Position numbers and translations under genes: made by a program. 64,000 bases of DNA from an actinobacterium SCGC AAA044-N04 (GTDB lineage Bacteria; Actinomycetota; Actinomycetes; Nanopelagicales; Nanopelagicaceae), in assembly GCA_000378885.1 (NCBI GenBank), contig KB900456.1, positions 175,384 through 239,383 on the forward strand. The letters are read 5' to 3'. The notes beneath the pieces are model-generated. The model saw nothing but the letters and a program-made list of their open reading frames with translations. It had not been told where the DNA came from and did not search any database. Of the stretch, positions 45,723 to 56,101 are shown in pieces. Positions within the stretch are counted from its first letter, which is position 1, and each line of letters begins with the position of its first letter.

Positions 45723-46391
45723 TTAGTGGTGAGGCGCGCCTAACCAACGGTAATACTCACCAACAAGTTGCACTCTCATATTCTTATTCTGGTCTGGTTG
45801 TACATGCAACTCCTGTGCGACTCTAGAAATTACTTGTTCCACAGACTTTTCACTGACATATCGCGTACGTCCTATTTGGGCATTGGTCATTCCGTCTGCA
45901 ACTAATCGGAGCACCTCGGCCTGTGTGTTAGTCAAGTGGGCCATCAAAACAGCAACCCCGTGGTCTTGAAAAGAAGTATTGCCGTTAATCCATGTCACCT
46001 TTTGTTTTTCAATGCCTGCAATTTTTGATTCTCTAATTGCATCACATAAAACTGTAAAATCTACAATTGATTTTTTAACTAGTATTTTGGCTCCAGCAGG
46101 AATTTCATCATTTGATTCACCCATAAGGCGCAGATCAGAACAACTTGTGAGAATCACGATTCCAATATTTTGATTTTCCTTGCGCATATGCACTGCAATC
46201 TTCACAGCTGAAATACCAACAACGCTCATATCTAAGAGGATTACATCTGGTTGCAGTCGTCGAAGAAGATTCATTCCGACGCTCTCACTTTTAGCTTCTG
46301 CGATGACGTCAATATCATGTAAACGTAGTGCCGCAACTAATGTAGACATTTCAAATGAATCATCGATAACAACTAATATACGCTCGTTCAT
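45723..46391 (-). CDS. Orphan NarL/LuxR-type response regulator
   Basis: A 222-residue protein with a receiver domain (Asp10-Asp11 acidic pair, phosphoacceptor Asp54 in LLDMS, Thr82 in LTSC, Lys106/107) and a C-terminal LuxR-type helix-turn-helix (LTNTQAEVLRLVADGMTNAQIGRTRYVS region, about 153-200). No histidine kinase gene is adjacent. The receiver keeps the residues needed for phosphorylation. It lies 48 bases downstream of nnrD and is probably on the same transcript or served by the AT-rich palindrome between them. Targets unknown. Confidence 0.82.
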   Translation of the reverse strand: MNERILVVIDDSFEMSTLVAALRLHDIDVIAEAKSESVGMNLLRRLQPDVILLDMSVVGISAVKIAVHMRKENQNIGIVILTSCSDLRLMGESNDEIPAGAKILVKKSIVDFTVLCDAIRESKIAGIEKQKVTWINGNTSFQDHGVAVLMAHLTNTQAEVLRLVADGMTNAQIGRTRYVSEKSVEQVISRVAQELHVQPDQNKNMRVQLVGEYYRWLGAPHH

Positions 46392-46413
46392 GTCATTAAG
46401 GTTAAACCTGAAG

Positions 46414-46439
46414 TTAGTAATTACTACCTTAATTACTAA
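46414..46439. promoter_or_regulatory. AT-rich inverted repeat between nnrD and the response regulator
   Basis: TTAGTAATTA (46414-46423) pairs perfectly with TAATTACTAA (46430-46439) across 6 bases. It lies 22 bases upstream of the regulator's start and abuts the nnrD stop, so it could be an autoregulatory operator or a processing hairpin; it lacks the GC content of a terminator. Confidence 0.4.
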
Positions 46440-47285
46440 TTACTTAATTATTTGAGAGATGGCACCAGATATCTGTGCTGTAATCATTTCTGCTGAAATA
46501 GGGCCACCCCTAGAAGCATTCTTTGCAGCTTGAGCATGAATGTAGGCACCAGTTGCAGCAACCTGAGCTAAACGATTGATGTCATTTAGGATTTCAACAG
46601 TATTAGTGGCAACTAGAGCACCGATGATTCCTGCAAGAACATCACCACTTCCAGCAGTTGCCAACCAAGGTGTTGCAACAGGAAGTTCTATGAGTAGATC
46701 ATCATTTGCAACGTAGGTAACGGAGCCTTTTAGCAGAACCGTCACACCTAAAGTTTGTGCGGCGCCACATACCCACTTTTTCGGATCTCCTTCTATCGCC
46801 TCTGCCGTAACTGGAACACCTCGCGCAGTAAGTAGGGCTGAGAGTTCTCCGCTATGCGGTGTGATCAAAGTTGGTTGCTCTAAAGAACCAGCCAAATACA
46901 GTGCCCCAGCATCTAGAACTGTTGGAACGTTTTGTTTGTGCGCTAAAACAAACCATCGGTGGCGAAGCCATGTGGTGATGTCAGAATATTTCTTTGTTGG
47001 GATTCCAGAACCGATAAGCCAAGCCGTTACTTTTCCAGGTTGCACCACAGCTGAAGGTGTTGAGTGCAAAACCAAGTGTGCTAAACCTGAAGAACTATGA
47101 AAGCGAATCATTCCGATTCCAGTGGCAGCTGCTGCAGACGTTGTTAGAACTGCAGCACCTGGATACTGGGCAGAACCAGTGATAACACCTAGAACTCCGC
47201 GACTGTATTTGTGGTCAAGGTCAGAAGGGGTGATGATGCATTTGGCTGCATCACGAGCGGTCCACTTCTTAATAGTTCTGGTCAT
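46440..47285 (-). CDS. nnrD: ADP-dependent NAD(P)H-hydrate dehydratase
   Basis: Repairs hydrated NAD(P)H by ADP-driven dehydration. The 281-residue protein is the ribokinase-like (YjeF C-terminal) domain alone: RGVLGVITGSAQYPGAAVLTT near the start, the THPHSGELS-like ITPHSGELSAL, and the nucleotide motif AGSGDVLAGIIGAL. The epimerase half (NnrE), fused in many bacteria, is absent from this gene. The start is leaderless type, with TAGGCT (47297-47292) 6 bases before ATG 47285. Confidence 0.9.
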   Translation of the reverse strand: MTRTIKKWTARDAAKCIITPSDLDHKYSRGVLGVITGSAQYPGAAVLTTSAAAATGIGMIRFHSSSGLAHLVLHSTPSAVVQPGKVTAWLIGSGIPTKKYSDITTWLRHRWFVLAHKQNVPTVLDAGALYLAGSLEQPTLITPHSGELSALLTARGVPVTAEAIEGDPKKWVCGAAQTLGVTVLLKGSVTYVANDDLLIELPVATPWLATAGSGDVLAGIIGALVATNTVEILNDINRLAQVAATGAYIHAQAAKNASRGGPISAEMITAQISGAISQIIK

Positions 47286-47291
47286 GAACTC

Positions 47292-47297
47292 AGCCTA
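47292..47297 (-). promoter_or_regulatory. -10 box TAGGCT (leftward), leaderless start of nnrD
   Basis: Read on the minus strand, TAGGCT ends 6 bases before ATG 47285. Confidence 0.5.
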
Positions 47298-47307
47298 TCG
47301 CTCATAA

Positions 47308-49527
<2,220 letters not shown>

Positions 49528-49544
49528 TTCTTAGAGCAATTACG

Positions 49545-49618
49545 TGGGGCGGGTCGGGCTCGAACCGACGACGACAGAATTATGAGTTCTGGGCTCTAAC
49601 CAACTGAGCTACCGCCCC
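49545..49618 (-). tRNA. tRNA-Met (anticodon CAT), probably elongator
   Basis: Minus-strand cloverleaf with acceptor GGGGCGG/CCGCCCC, D-arm with GTTGGTTAGAGC, anticodon stem CAGAA/TTCTG around CTCATAA (anticodon CAT), and T-loop TTCGAGC. CCA is not encoded. The absence of a C1-A72-type mismatch argues against initiator; a lysidine-modified tRNA-Ile2 cannot be excluded by eye. Confidence 0.92.
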
Positions 49619-49674
49619 TAAAACATCTTTGAGTGCATGCGTATGTTACGGGGCTATTTCTATAGTGGCAAAGA

Positions 49675-49680
49675 TAAGGT
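49675..49680 (+). promoter_or_regulatory. -10 box TAAGGT, leaderless start of the M23 gene
   Basis: TAAGGT ends 7 bases before ATG 49688, which is also where the signal peptide begins. Confidence 0.5.
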
Positions 49681-49687
49681 CAGACAT

Positions 49688-50281
49688 ATGAATCTGCGCC
49701 GTGTTTCCACGCTCCTTAGCCTCGCGATGTTGCTTCCACTAAGTAGCGCAAACGCTGCGCCTGTTTATGTATTTCCAGTGGCCGGATGTGAAGTCAACTA
49801 TGCCAGGGCTCATCATGATTATGCTGCCACCGACATTTTGACTAAAGCTGGTTGTAAGTTCGTGGCACCTATCAATGGCGTGGTAGATGAAGTTAATCGC
49901 ACAGATCTTTGGAGTGGAAAAACAAATCTAGGAATTGACCGTGGGGGACTCTATGTTTCAATCATTGGTGAAGATGGAGTCCGCTATTACGGATCACATC
50001 TGCGTTCAATTCCTGCCAGCATTCAACCTGGCGTTTCAGTTTTAGCTGGACGCTTGCTTGGGGCAGTAGGAGCCACTGGAAGTGCTCGTGGAACTGCGCC
50101 ACATTTACATTTTGGTATTTCTTGGCCGACACCGCAAGACACATGGTGGGTTCGCCGCGGTGAAGTGTTGCCTTGGAAATATTTAGATGCTTGGAAAAAA
50201 GGTAAAGATTTATCACCTGTTAAAGAAGTTAATGCACGTAAATTAAAAGTTGGTGAGATTCCACCTGTACCAAAAAAATAA
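49688..50281 (+). CDS. Secreted M23-family (LytM-like) peptidase
   Basis: A 197-residue exported protein with a signal peptide (MNLRRVSTLL then a hydrophobic core, ANA cleavage near residue 23). The M23 zinc ligands are visible: His43 and Asp49 (HHDYAATD) and the HLHFG motif near residue 140. It should cleave peptide cross-links in peptidoglycan or be a wall-binding regulator. I use ATG 49688; the open frame continues to 49637 but lacks a start signal and would bury the signal peptide. Confidence 0.88.
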   Translation: MNLRRVSTLLSLAMLLPLSSANAAPVYVFPVAGCEVNYARAHHDYAATDILTKAGCKFVAPINGVVDEVNRTDLWSGKTNLGIDRGGLYVSIIGEDGVRYYGSHLRSIPASIQPGVSVLAGRLLGAVGATGSARGTAPHLHFGISWPTPQDTWWVRRGEVLPWKYLDAWKKGKDLSPVKEVNARKLKVGEIPPVPKK

Positions 50282-50310
50282 CCCCCACCGTTTCCAGTGA
50301 GGGTTATTTA
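50279..50310. terminator. Hairpin between the M23 gene and the cold-shock gene
   Basis: TAACCC (50279-50284, containing the M23 stop) pairs with GGGTTA (50301-50306) followed by TTTA; CAC/GTG add to the stem. It can serve both convergent genes. Confidence 0.7.
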
Positions 50311-50324
50311 TAAAGCGGTATTAA

Positions 50325-50528
50325 TTAGGCAGGATTAACTGCATCAGCCTGAGGACCCTTTGGACCCTGTACGACCTCAAATGAAACTGCCTGACCCTCT
50401 TCAAGGGACTTGTAACCGTTTCCTTGGATTGCTGAGTAGTGAACGAATACATCTTGTCCGCCACCATCAACTGCAATGAAACCGAAACCCTTTTCAGAGT
50501 TGAACCACTTAACTGTGCCTGTTGCCAT
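50325..50528 (-). CDS. Cold-shock domain protein (CspA-like)
   Basis: A 67-residue RNA/ssDNA-binding chaperone. It has both RNP motifs: [10 protein letters not shown] (about residues 14-23) and DVFVHYSAI (about 26-34), and starts [10 protein letters not shown], as in actinobacterial CspA. I start at ATG 50528, after GAAGGA; the open frame further upstream lacks similarity. A 5' UTR of about 120 bases is likely if the TAGAGT box at 50661-50656 (minus strand) is its promoter, as is common for csp genes. Confidence 0.93.
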   Translation of the reverse strand: MATGTVKWFNSEKGFGFIAVDGGGQDVFVHYSAIQGNGYKSLEEGQAVSFEVVQGPKGPQADAVNPA

Positions 50529-50579
50529 GTTTTTACTTTTCCTTCGATATGTGGGTGTTCCGAGAAATCCTCGGATCAC

Positions 50580-50790
50580 GGTCTTCCTCTTGCGCCAGCG
50601 ATACCGAATATGTGTTACATGAAACGGGTACTGATTAAGCGTCCGACTAAGGTGAACTCTACCGCCTACTGACCCGTATGCCTAAAGTGGGGCTGGACAG
50701 TTTGAGCGTGCACGGTGTTCAATTAAGGCACTAGTAAGAGCAAATGCAGCTGGGGAAGGTCGCATTTGGCGCCCTTGCTAGGAGATCATC
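50580..50790. promoter_or_regulatory. Divergent spacer of csp and the DUF3145 gene
   Basis: Holds the leftward csp promoter and long leader and the rightward DUF3145 promoter. One inverted repeat is visible (ACGGGT 50624-50629 with ACCCGT 50672-50677), which could structure the csp leader. No RNA gene or leader ORF is recognised. Confidence 0.35.
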
Positions 50791-51300
50791 ATGCAACGTC
50801 TTGTCACGCCTTCTGCCCAATTATCGGTGCGAGGCTTACTCACTATTCACTCAGCACCATCTGCGCTGCGCCGCCATATTGATTGGGCAATACAAAACAT
50901 CGTTGGTGCAGATGCGCAGTTGAATTGGCTGCCTCAGCCCATGATGGTTGGCACATTTAAAACAAAATGCCAATGGAGAGGCCGTCAAGGATCTGGAGCA
51001 GAAATTGCCAGCACTTTGCGAAGTTGGCACTACTTAAACTTTGAAGTCCAAGAGACACATGAGAATGGCGGCGAACTATTTCGCTTCACACCAGAGCTTG
51101 GAATTCACAGAGCAATGACAGACCTCAGCGGTGGCGTTCTATTAAACGAGTTCATGATTACTAATGTGATGCAAAACGCTTTTGATGAGGATTCAATCCG
51201 TGAAGGATTGGCGCTGGCCATGGGAACCGCCTGGGATGCGCAGTTAGAGAAATTTCGGAGTGCTGGCATGGCTGAAGTCGCGCGCTTGCACGCAATTTAA
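50791..51300 (+). CDS. DUF3145 family protein
   Basis: A 169-residue cytoplasmic protein of an actinobacteria-restricted family of unknown function. Family features are RGLLTIHSAPSALRRHIDWAI, the LNWLPQPMMVGTF segment, the WRGRQGSGAEIASTLRSW helix and FTPELGIHRAMTDLSG. It starts at ATG 50791 with AGGAGATC ahead. It is a useful marker of the phylum; no catalytic motif is seen. Confidence 0.85.
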   Translation: MQRLVTPSAQLSVRGLLTIHSAPSALRRHIDWAIQNIVGADAQLNWLPQPMMVGTFKTKCQWRGRQGSGAEIASTLRSWHYLNFEVQETHENGGELFRFTPELGIHRAMTDLSGGVLLNEFMITNVMQNAFDEDSIREGLALAMGTAWDAQLEKFRSAGMAEVARLHAI

Positions 51301-51305
51301 TTAGG

Positions 51306-51311
51306 TAGAAT
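51306..51311 (+). promoter_or_regulatory. -10 box TAGAAT, leaderless start of the SIMPL gene
   Basis: TAGAAT ends 6 bases before ATG 51318. Confidence 0.55.
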
Positions 51312-51317
51312 AAAACC

Positions 51318-52079
51318 ATGAGCCAACTTAATGAATCCCCAATTATCACCGTAGAGCGTCGCAAGGCAGTCACAATTATTGTTTCAGCAGTAATTATCGC
51401 GCTGGCACTTGGTGTTGGATTAACTAAAGTTGGAACCGGCTTTGCAACACGTGCTGGTAATGGAATCACAGTAACGGGATCAGCTAAGACAAGTGCCGTA
51501 GCAGATAATGCAGTGTGGACACTTTCAGTCAGCCTTTCATCACCAACAGTTGGCGCAGCAGTGAAGAAAGTAGATTCAGATGTTGCAGCACTCTCTTCAT
51601 ACTTAACTCAAGGCGGCATAGCAGCTGATGCTCTCACCCTTGGCGCAGTTTCAACTTATGCCAATGAGGAATATGTCAACGGTAATTCAACTGGGCGCAT
51701 TCTTTCCTACCGTGCATCTCGCGATGTGACAGTACGAACTAAGGATGTGCAGTTGGTATCAAAGCTCAGCCAAGGAATTGGTTCTTTGCTAGGAACTGGA
51801 ATTAATGTTAATAACTATGGACCTCAGTACTACATTTCAAACTTGCCAGAACTTCGCCCAGAGTTAATGAGTGAAGCGATGAAAGATGCAAAGCTTCGCG
51901 CTGAATCACTTACTAATGCCGTGGGCGGATCACTTGGATCTTTGGTAAATGTCAAAGCTGGGCCTATTCAAATCACAACCCCTGATTCAACAATGACCGC
52001 AGATTTTGGTGCCTATGACACCAGCACCATTAATAAGACTGTTAGCGCAACAGTTTCAGTAACTTTTAATACAAACTAA
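51318..52079 (+). CDS. SIMPL (DUF541) domain protein, membrane-anchored
   Basis: A 253-residue protein with one N-terminal helix (about residues 18-37) and an outside SIMPL/DUF541 domain: GITVTGSAKTSAVADNAVWTLSVS at its start, ISNLPELRPELMSEAMKDAKLRAESLTNAVGGSLGSLV in the middle (given here as residues ~173-212). Members include periplasmic proteins of oxidative-stress and signalling context, but no reaction is known. Its TAA overlaps the TAG of the convergent carboxyltransferase gene. Confidence 0.82.
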   Translation: MSQLNESPIITVERRKAVTIIVSAVIIALALGVGLTKVGTGFATRAGNGITVTGSAKTSAVADNAVWTLSVSLSSPTVGAAVKKVDSDVAALSSYLTQGGIAADALTLGAVSTYANEEYVNGNSTGRILSYRASRDVTVRTKDVQLVSKLSQGIGSLLGTGINVNNYGPQYYISNLPELRPELMSEAMKDAKLRAESLTNAVGGSLGSLVNVKAGPIQITTPDSTMTADFGAYDTSTINKTVSATVSVTFNTN

Positions 52080-53467
52080 AGCGGGATATTGCCGTGAGCA
52101 CCACGGCGATGAGGTGCCTCTGCAATTACTTTAGCTAGAGCGCTACGAGTTTTTGCTGGCTCAATAATTTCATCCACAGCACCGATTTCTACCGCGCGAG
52201 CAACACCACCTGAAATCTTGTCATGTTCTGCAGCTAGCTCTAGCTCCATAGATTCACGTTGTTCTGCTGGCAAATCCGCCAAAATTCGACGATGCAATAC
52301 TCGTACAGCTGCAACAGCGCCCATGACAGATACTTCAGCGTTGGGCCAAGCAAATACACGAGTGGCACCTAGTGCTTTGGAATTCATTGCAACATAGGCA
52401 CCGCCGTATGCACGTCTTGTAATTAATGTAGCGCGTGGAACAACTGCTTCACCAAATGCATGTAATAACTTTGCGCCACGTCTAACCGCGCCTTCCCACT
52501 CTTGTCCAGCTCCAGGTAAGAATCCTTGGACATCTGCAATAACAATGAGTGGAATTCCAAATGCATCACACGTGCGAACAAATCGTGCAGCCTTTTCGCC
52601 AGCTGCAGCATCAAGTGCGCCAGCGATGTGTGCAGGGTTGTTAGCTAATACACCAACGGTTGCACCACCTAGGCGACCAAGAACTGTTGTCATGTTTGGG
52701 GCCCACATTGAGAGCAGCTCAATGTGTTCTGCATCAGTATCTAGAATCGCCTCAACTAAAGGATGAACTTCATACGTGCGGATTTTTGATTCAGGAACAA
52801 ATGCTGCAAGATCAATATCTTTAACGTCTGCGTTCATAAAACCTTGATTAGCAAAAAGGTCTGTCAATGTGCGAATGTCAGCAATTGCTTCATCTTCATC
52901 AGAGGCAATGATGTGTGCAAGACCGCTGTTCTTACGATGTGCCTCAGGTCCACCTAACAAAGCCATATCTGTATCTTCACCAGTAACGCTCTTAACTACA
53001 TCAGGGCCTGTTACAAAGATTCTTCCTTCAGGTGATAAAACAACAATGTCAGTCAATGCTGGTCCGTATGCACCGCCACCTGCAGTTGGACCAAGAACAA
53101 GTGATAACTGGGGGATGCGTCCACTTGCAGAGATCATTGATTGGAAAACTTCACCGAAGGCGTCTAATGATGCAACACCATCACTTAATCGAGCACCACC
53201 TGAGTGCCAAATACCAATGATGGGAACTTGAGCGCCCATCGCAGCTTTATATGCCGTAACAATTACTTTTGAGCCTTCAACTCCCAATGCTCCACTTTTA
53301 ATTGTGGCATCAGATGCAAAGACAACAACTTTGTTTCCTTTGATATCACCCGTAACGGCAACCATTCCGCAATCTGTTCGAGGGATTAAGAATTCAAATT
53401 TTCCACCATCGACTAAGCGAGCGATACGGCTTTCTGGATCGCGTGGGTCTAACTGCGCAGTTGGCAT
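52076..53467 (-). CDS. accD: Acyl-CoA carboxylase carboxyltransferase subunit (AccD6-like)
   Basis: Transfers carboxyl from biotin to acetyl- or propionyl-CoA to give malonyl/methylmalonyl-CoA. The 463-residue crotonase-fold protein has GGARLSDGVASLDAFGEVF (acyl-CoA oxyanion region) and GPTAGGGAYGPALTD (about residue 128), and a second-half oxyanion GGAYVAMNSKALGA. It ends the leftward fatty-acid operon, the place occupied by accD6 in mycobacteria, so acetyl-CoA is the likely main substrate. The ATG directly abuts the fabF stop. The biotin subunit is not in this window. Confidence 0.88.
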   Translation of the reverse strand: MPTAQLDPRDPESRIARLVDGGKFEFLIPRTDCGMVAVTGDIKGNKVVVFASDATIKSGALGVEGSKVIVTAYKAAMGAQVPIIGIWHSGGARLSDGVASLDAFGEVFQSMISASGRIPQLSLVLGPTAGGGAYGPALTDIVVLSPEGRIFVTGPDVVKSVTGEDTDMALLGGPEAHRKNSGLAHIIASDEDEAIADIRTLTDLFANQGFMNADVKDIDLAAFVPESKIRTYEVHPLVEAILDTDAEHIELLSMWAPNMTTVLGRLGGATVGVLANNPAHIAGALDAAAGEKAARFVRTCDAFGIPLIVIADVQGFLPGAGQEWEGAVRRGAKLLHAFGEAVVPRATLITRRAYGGAYVAMNSKALGATRVFAWPNAEVSVMGAVAAVRVLHRRILADLPAEQRESMELELAAEHDKISGGVARAVEIGAVDEIIEPAKTRSALAKVIAEAPHRRGAHGNIPL

Positions 53468-54703
53468 TTATATGCTCTTAAATACCAATACGACGTTGTG
53501 GCCGCCGAAACCAAAAGAGTCATTAAGAGCTGCGATGTCACCGGTAGGAAGTGCTCGGGGCTTGTCGCGAACAACGTCAACAGTGACGGCTGGATCTAAA
53601 TCATCGATATTAATTGTTGGGGGAGCTAGACGATCTTGCAAAGTCTTAACAATAAAGACAGATTCAATGGCACCTGCGCCACCGAGCAAGTGCCCAGTCA
53701 TTGATTTAGTTGCAGAAACTGCCACGTGATCGGCATCTGTGCCAAGGGCTGCGCGCAAAGCATTAGCTTCGGCGACATCACCAGCTGGTGTTGAAGTAGC
53801 GTGGGCATTTAAGTGAACTATGTCTTTAGTAGTCAAACCGGAATCGCGTAGAGCAAACTTAACGGCGCGCTGCACGCCAGCACCATCTGGATCAGGTGCA
53901 GCAATGTGATAACCATCAGAAGTTAAGCCTTGTCCTGCAATTTCGCAGTAAATCTTGGCACCACGTGCCACTGCATGCTCATACTCTTCTAGAACTAAAA
54001 TTCCGCCGCCTTCGCCCAAAACAAAGCCATCTCGATTCAAATCATAAGGACGAGATGCTCGTTGTGGTTCATCATTTCTAGTTGATAGAGCTTTCATTGC
54101 AGCAAAACCTGACATTGGCATTGCGTGAATTGCTGCTTCAACACCGCCGCTGACAACAATGTCTGCGCGATCATTTCTAATCATCTCTAGCGCGTAACCA
54201 ATCGCTTCAGCACCTGATGCACAAGCACTTACTGGGGTGTGTACTCCGGCGCGGGCTTGAAGTTCAAGGCCAACATTTGCAGCAGGACCATTTGGCATCA
54301 ACATAGGAACAGTGTGTGGGCTAACTAGGCGTGCACCTTTTTCGCGCAAAATGTCATATTGATCAAGCAGAGTTGTAACTCCGCCAATACCTGAGGCGAT
54401 AACAACACCGAGTCGCTCTTTATCAACATCTGGTGAACCAGCATCTTTCCAGGCCTCGCGTGATGCGACGAGTGCAAATTGTTCTGATCTATCTAGGCGC
54501 CGTAGTTCAACGCGCTCCATCTGCTCTGCTGGTTCAACTGCTACTCGTGCTGCAAAGTGAACTGGAAGTGTTTGTGCCCACTCCTCAGTAAGGCTGCGAA
54601 CCCCACTTGTTCCAGCAAGAAGTGCTGACCAAGAAGTTGTTACATCCCCACCGATTGGAGTTGTGGCACCTAGTCCAGTGACGACAACGCGACGACGAGA
54701 CAT
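53468..54703 (-). CDS. fabF: 3-oxoacyl-[ACP] synthase II
   Basis: Elongating condensing enzyme of type II fatty-acid synthesis. The 411-residue thiolase-fold protein has the nucleophile Cys161 (SACASGAEAIG) and two catalytic histidines in NAHATSTPAGD and KSMTGHLLGGAGA. Length is standard. It lies between acpP and accD in a fabD-fabH-acpP-fabF-accD order, close to the Streptomyces and mycobacterial arrangements. Confidence 0.95.
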   Translation of the reverse strand: MSRRRVVVTGLGATTPIGGDVTTSWSALLAGTSGVRSLTEEWAQTLPVHFAARVAVEPAEQMERVELRRLDRSEQFALVASREAWKDAGSPDVDKERLGVVIASGIGGVTTLLDQYDILREKGARLVSPHTVPMLMPNGPAANVGLELQARAGVHTPVSACASGAEAIGYALEMIRNDRADIVVSGGVEAAIHAMPMSGFAAMKALSTRNDEPQRASRPYDLNRDGFVLGEGGGILVLEEYEHAVARGAKIYCEIAGQGLTSDGYHIAAPDPDGAGVQRAVKFALRDSGLTTKDIVHLNAHATSTPAGDVAEANALRAALGTDADHVAVSATKSMTGHLLGGAGAIESVFIVKTLQDRLAPPTINIDDLDPAVTVDVVRDKPRALPTGDIAALNDSFGFGGHNVVLVFKSI

Positions 54704-54723
54704 GAAAGTAGAGGTCTAACTAC

Positions 54724-54972
54724 TTACTTAGCTGCGTTAACGATGAAATTAACTGCATCGCCAACTGTAGCTAGATCAGTAACAGCTTCATCAGGAATCT
54801 TTACCCCAAAGCGCTCTTCTGCAGCAACTACAACTTCAACCATGCTCAGTGAATCTACTTCTAGATCATCAGTGAAGTTCTTATCAAGTTCAATTGATGC
54901 AGCTGGGATACCGGCTACTTCTTCAACGATCTCTTTAAGTCCTGCTAGTACATCTGCTGGTGCAAGTGCCAT
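54724..54972 (-). CDS. acpP: Acyl carrier protein
   Basis: An 82-residue acidic four-helix carrier protein. Ser41 in DLEVDSLSMVEVV is the phosphopantetheine attachment site. The start has AAGGAA at good distance. The 109 bases between fabH and acpP hold an inverted repeat and could include a second promoter or processing site, which would let ACP be made in excess of the enzymes. Confidence 0.96.
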   Translation of the reverse strand: MALAPADVLAGLKEIVEEVAGIPAASIELDKNFTDDLEVDSLSMVEVVVAAEERFGVKIPDEAVTDLATVGDAVNFIVNAAK

Positions 54973-55029
54973 GTGATGTGTTCCTTTTCTTCAGTGATTA
55001 ATTCAATGGATCAACAGGTGGTAATTCTC

Positions 55030-55077
55030 TATGACAAGTGTGCTTACTTACGAGTATTGACAGGCGTAAGTGTCATA
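55030..55077. promoter_or_regulatory. Compound inverted repeat between fabH and acpP
   Basis: TATGACA (55030-55036) can pair with TGTCATA (55071-55077) and ACTTACG (55046-55052) with CGTAAGT (55065-55071). It may be an RNA hairpin or a fatty-acid regulator's operator; nothing distinguishes these. Confidence 0.4.
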
Positions 55078-55081
55078 AATC

Positions 55082-56101
55082 TCAGGGCGCAGGCGGAAGC
55101 TGTACTACTTGCCCCGCATAAACCAGGCCTGCCCCATACCCAATGAGCAGAGCTACTTTGCCATGCATTTCGGGATGTTTTTCAAGCAAGACGTCCAGCG
55201 CAAGAGGAATTGATGCCGCTGAGGTGTTTCCGTTAACGCGAATATCGTCTGCAACTAAAACCGAATCTGGCAACTTCATTTCCTTCACCATTGTTTCAAT
55301 GATACGGATATTTGCTTGGTGGGGAATAAAGACATCAAGATCTTTCACATCAATGCCAGCAGACTCCAACGCCTTGAGTCCAACTTTGCTCATGGAATAC
55401 ACAGCCCAACGAAAAACAGTTTGACCTTGCTGTGAAATATTCGGCCACCCTAATTGCGCAACACCTTTATCAGGTGAGTTTCTAAACTCTGTATAAGCAG
55501 GATTTAACATAATTGCATCACGTGAATCCGCATCTGATCCCCAGATAGTCGGTCCAATCTTTGCATCCGTACTTTGTCCAATAACAACTGCTCCTGCGCC
55601 ATCGGCAAAGATAAATGCAGTTGCACGATCATCTGGGTCTGTAAAGTCAGATAGTTTCTCAACACCAACGACTAAGACATTTTTCGAAGTTCCACCGCGT
55701 ACTAAGTCACTTGCCATACCAACGCCATAGCAAAAGCCAGCACAAGCCGCACTGATATCAAATGCTGCAGCCTTTGGATTACCAAGTTCATTAATGAGTT
55801 CGGTTGCAGCACTGGGTGCTTGATATGGATAAGAAATAGTGGAAAGAATCAAAGTGTCGATATCGGCCATAGATAATTTGGCTCGCTTGAGTGCACTTTC
55901 ACATGCCGCTTTAGCCATTGTGATGACAGTTTCATCAGGGCCAGCAAAGCGCCGTGATTGGATTCCTGTGCGCTGCTGAATCCATTCATCACTTGATTCA
56001 ATACGATCAACAATTTCAGAGTTAGGAACTAAACGCTTAGGACGATAAGAACCAACAGAGAGAATCTGACTGTTAGTTGTTGGTGATGATTTGATAATCA
56101 T
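55082..56101 (-). CDS. fabH: 3-oxoacyl-[ACP] synthase III
   Basis: Initiates fatty-acid synthesis by condensing an acyl-CoA primer with malonyl-ACP. The 339-residue protein has catalytic Cys120 (ISAACAGFCYG), His in PHQANIRI and Asn in GNTSAAS. It begins MIIKSSPTTN and its ATG overlaps the fabD stop by 4 bases. Primer preference (straight or branched) cannot be judged from the motifs. Confidence 0.95.
   Translation of the reverse strand: MIIKSSPTTNSQILSVGSYRPKRLVPNSEIVDRIESSDEWIQQRTGIQSRRFAGPDETVITMAKAACESALKRAKLSMADIDTLILSTISYPYQAPSAATELINELGNPKAAAFDISAACAGFCYGVGMASDLVRGGTSKNVLVVGVEKLSDFTDPDDRATAFIFADGAGAVVIGQSTDAKIGPTIWGSDADSRDAIMLNPAYTEFRNSPDKGVAQLGWPNISQQGQTVFRWAVYSMSKVGLKALESAGIDVKDLDVFIPHQANIRIIETMVKEMKLPDSVLVADDIRVNGNTSAASIPLALDVLLEKHPEMHGKVALLIGYGAGLVYAGQVVQLPPAP

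Noticed and set aside
50580..50790. Small stable RNA (such as SRP RNA) in the csp-DUF3145 spacer
   Set aside because: One 6-bp inverted repeat is visible, but no conserved RNA core.
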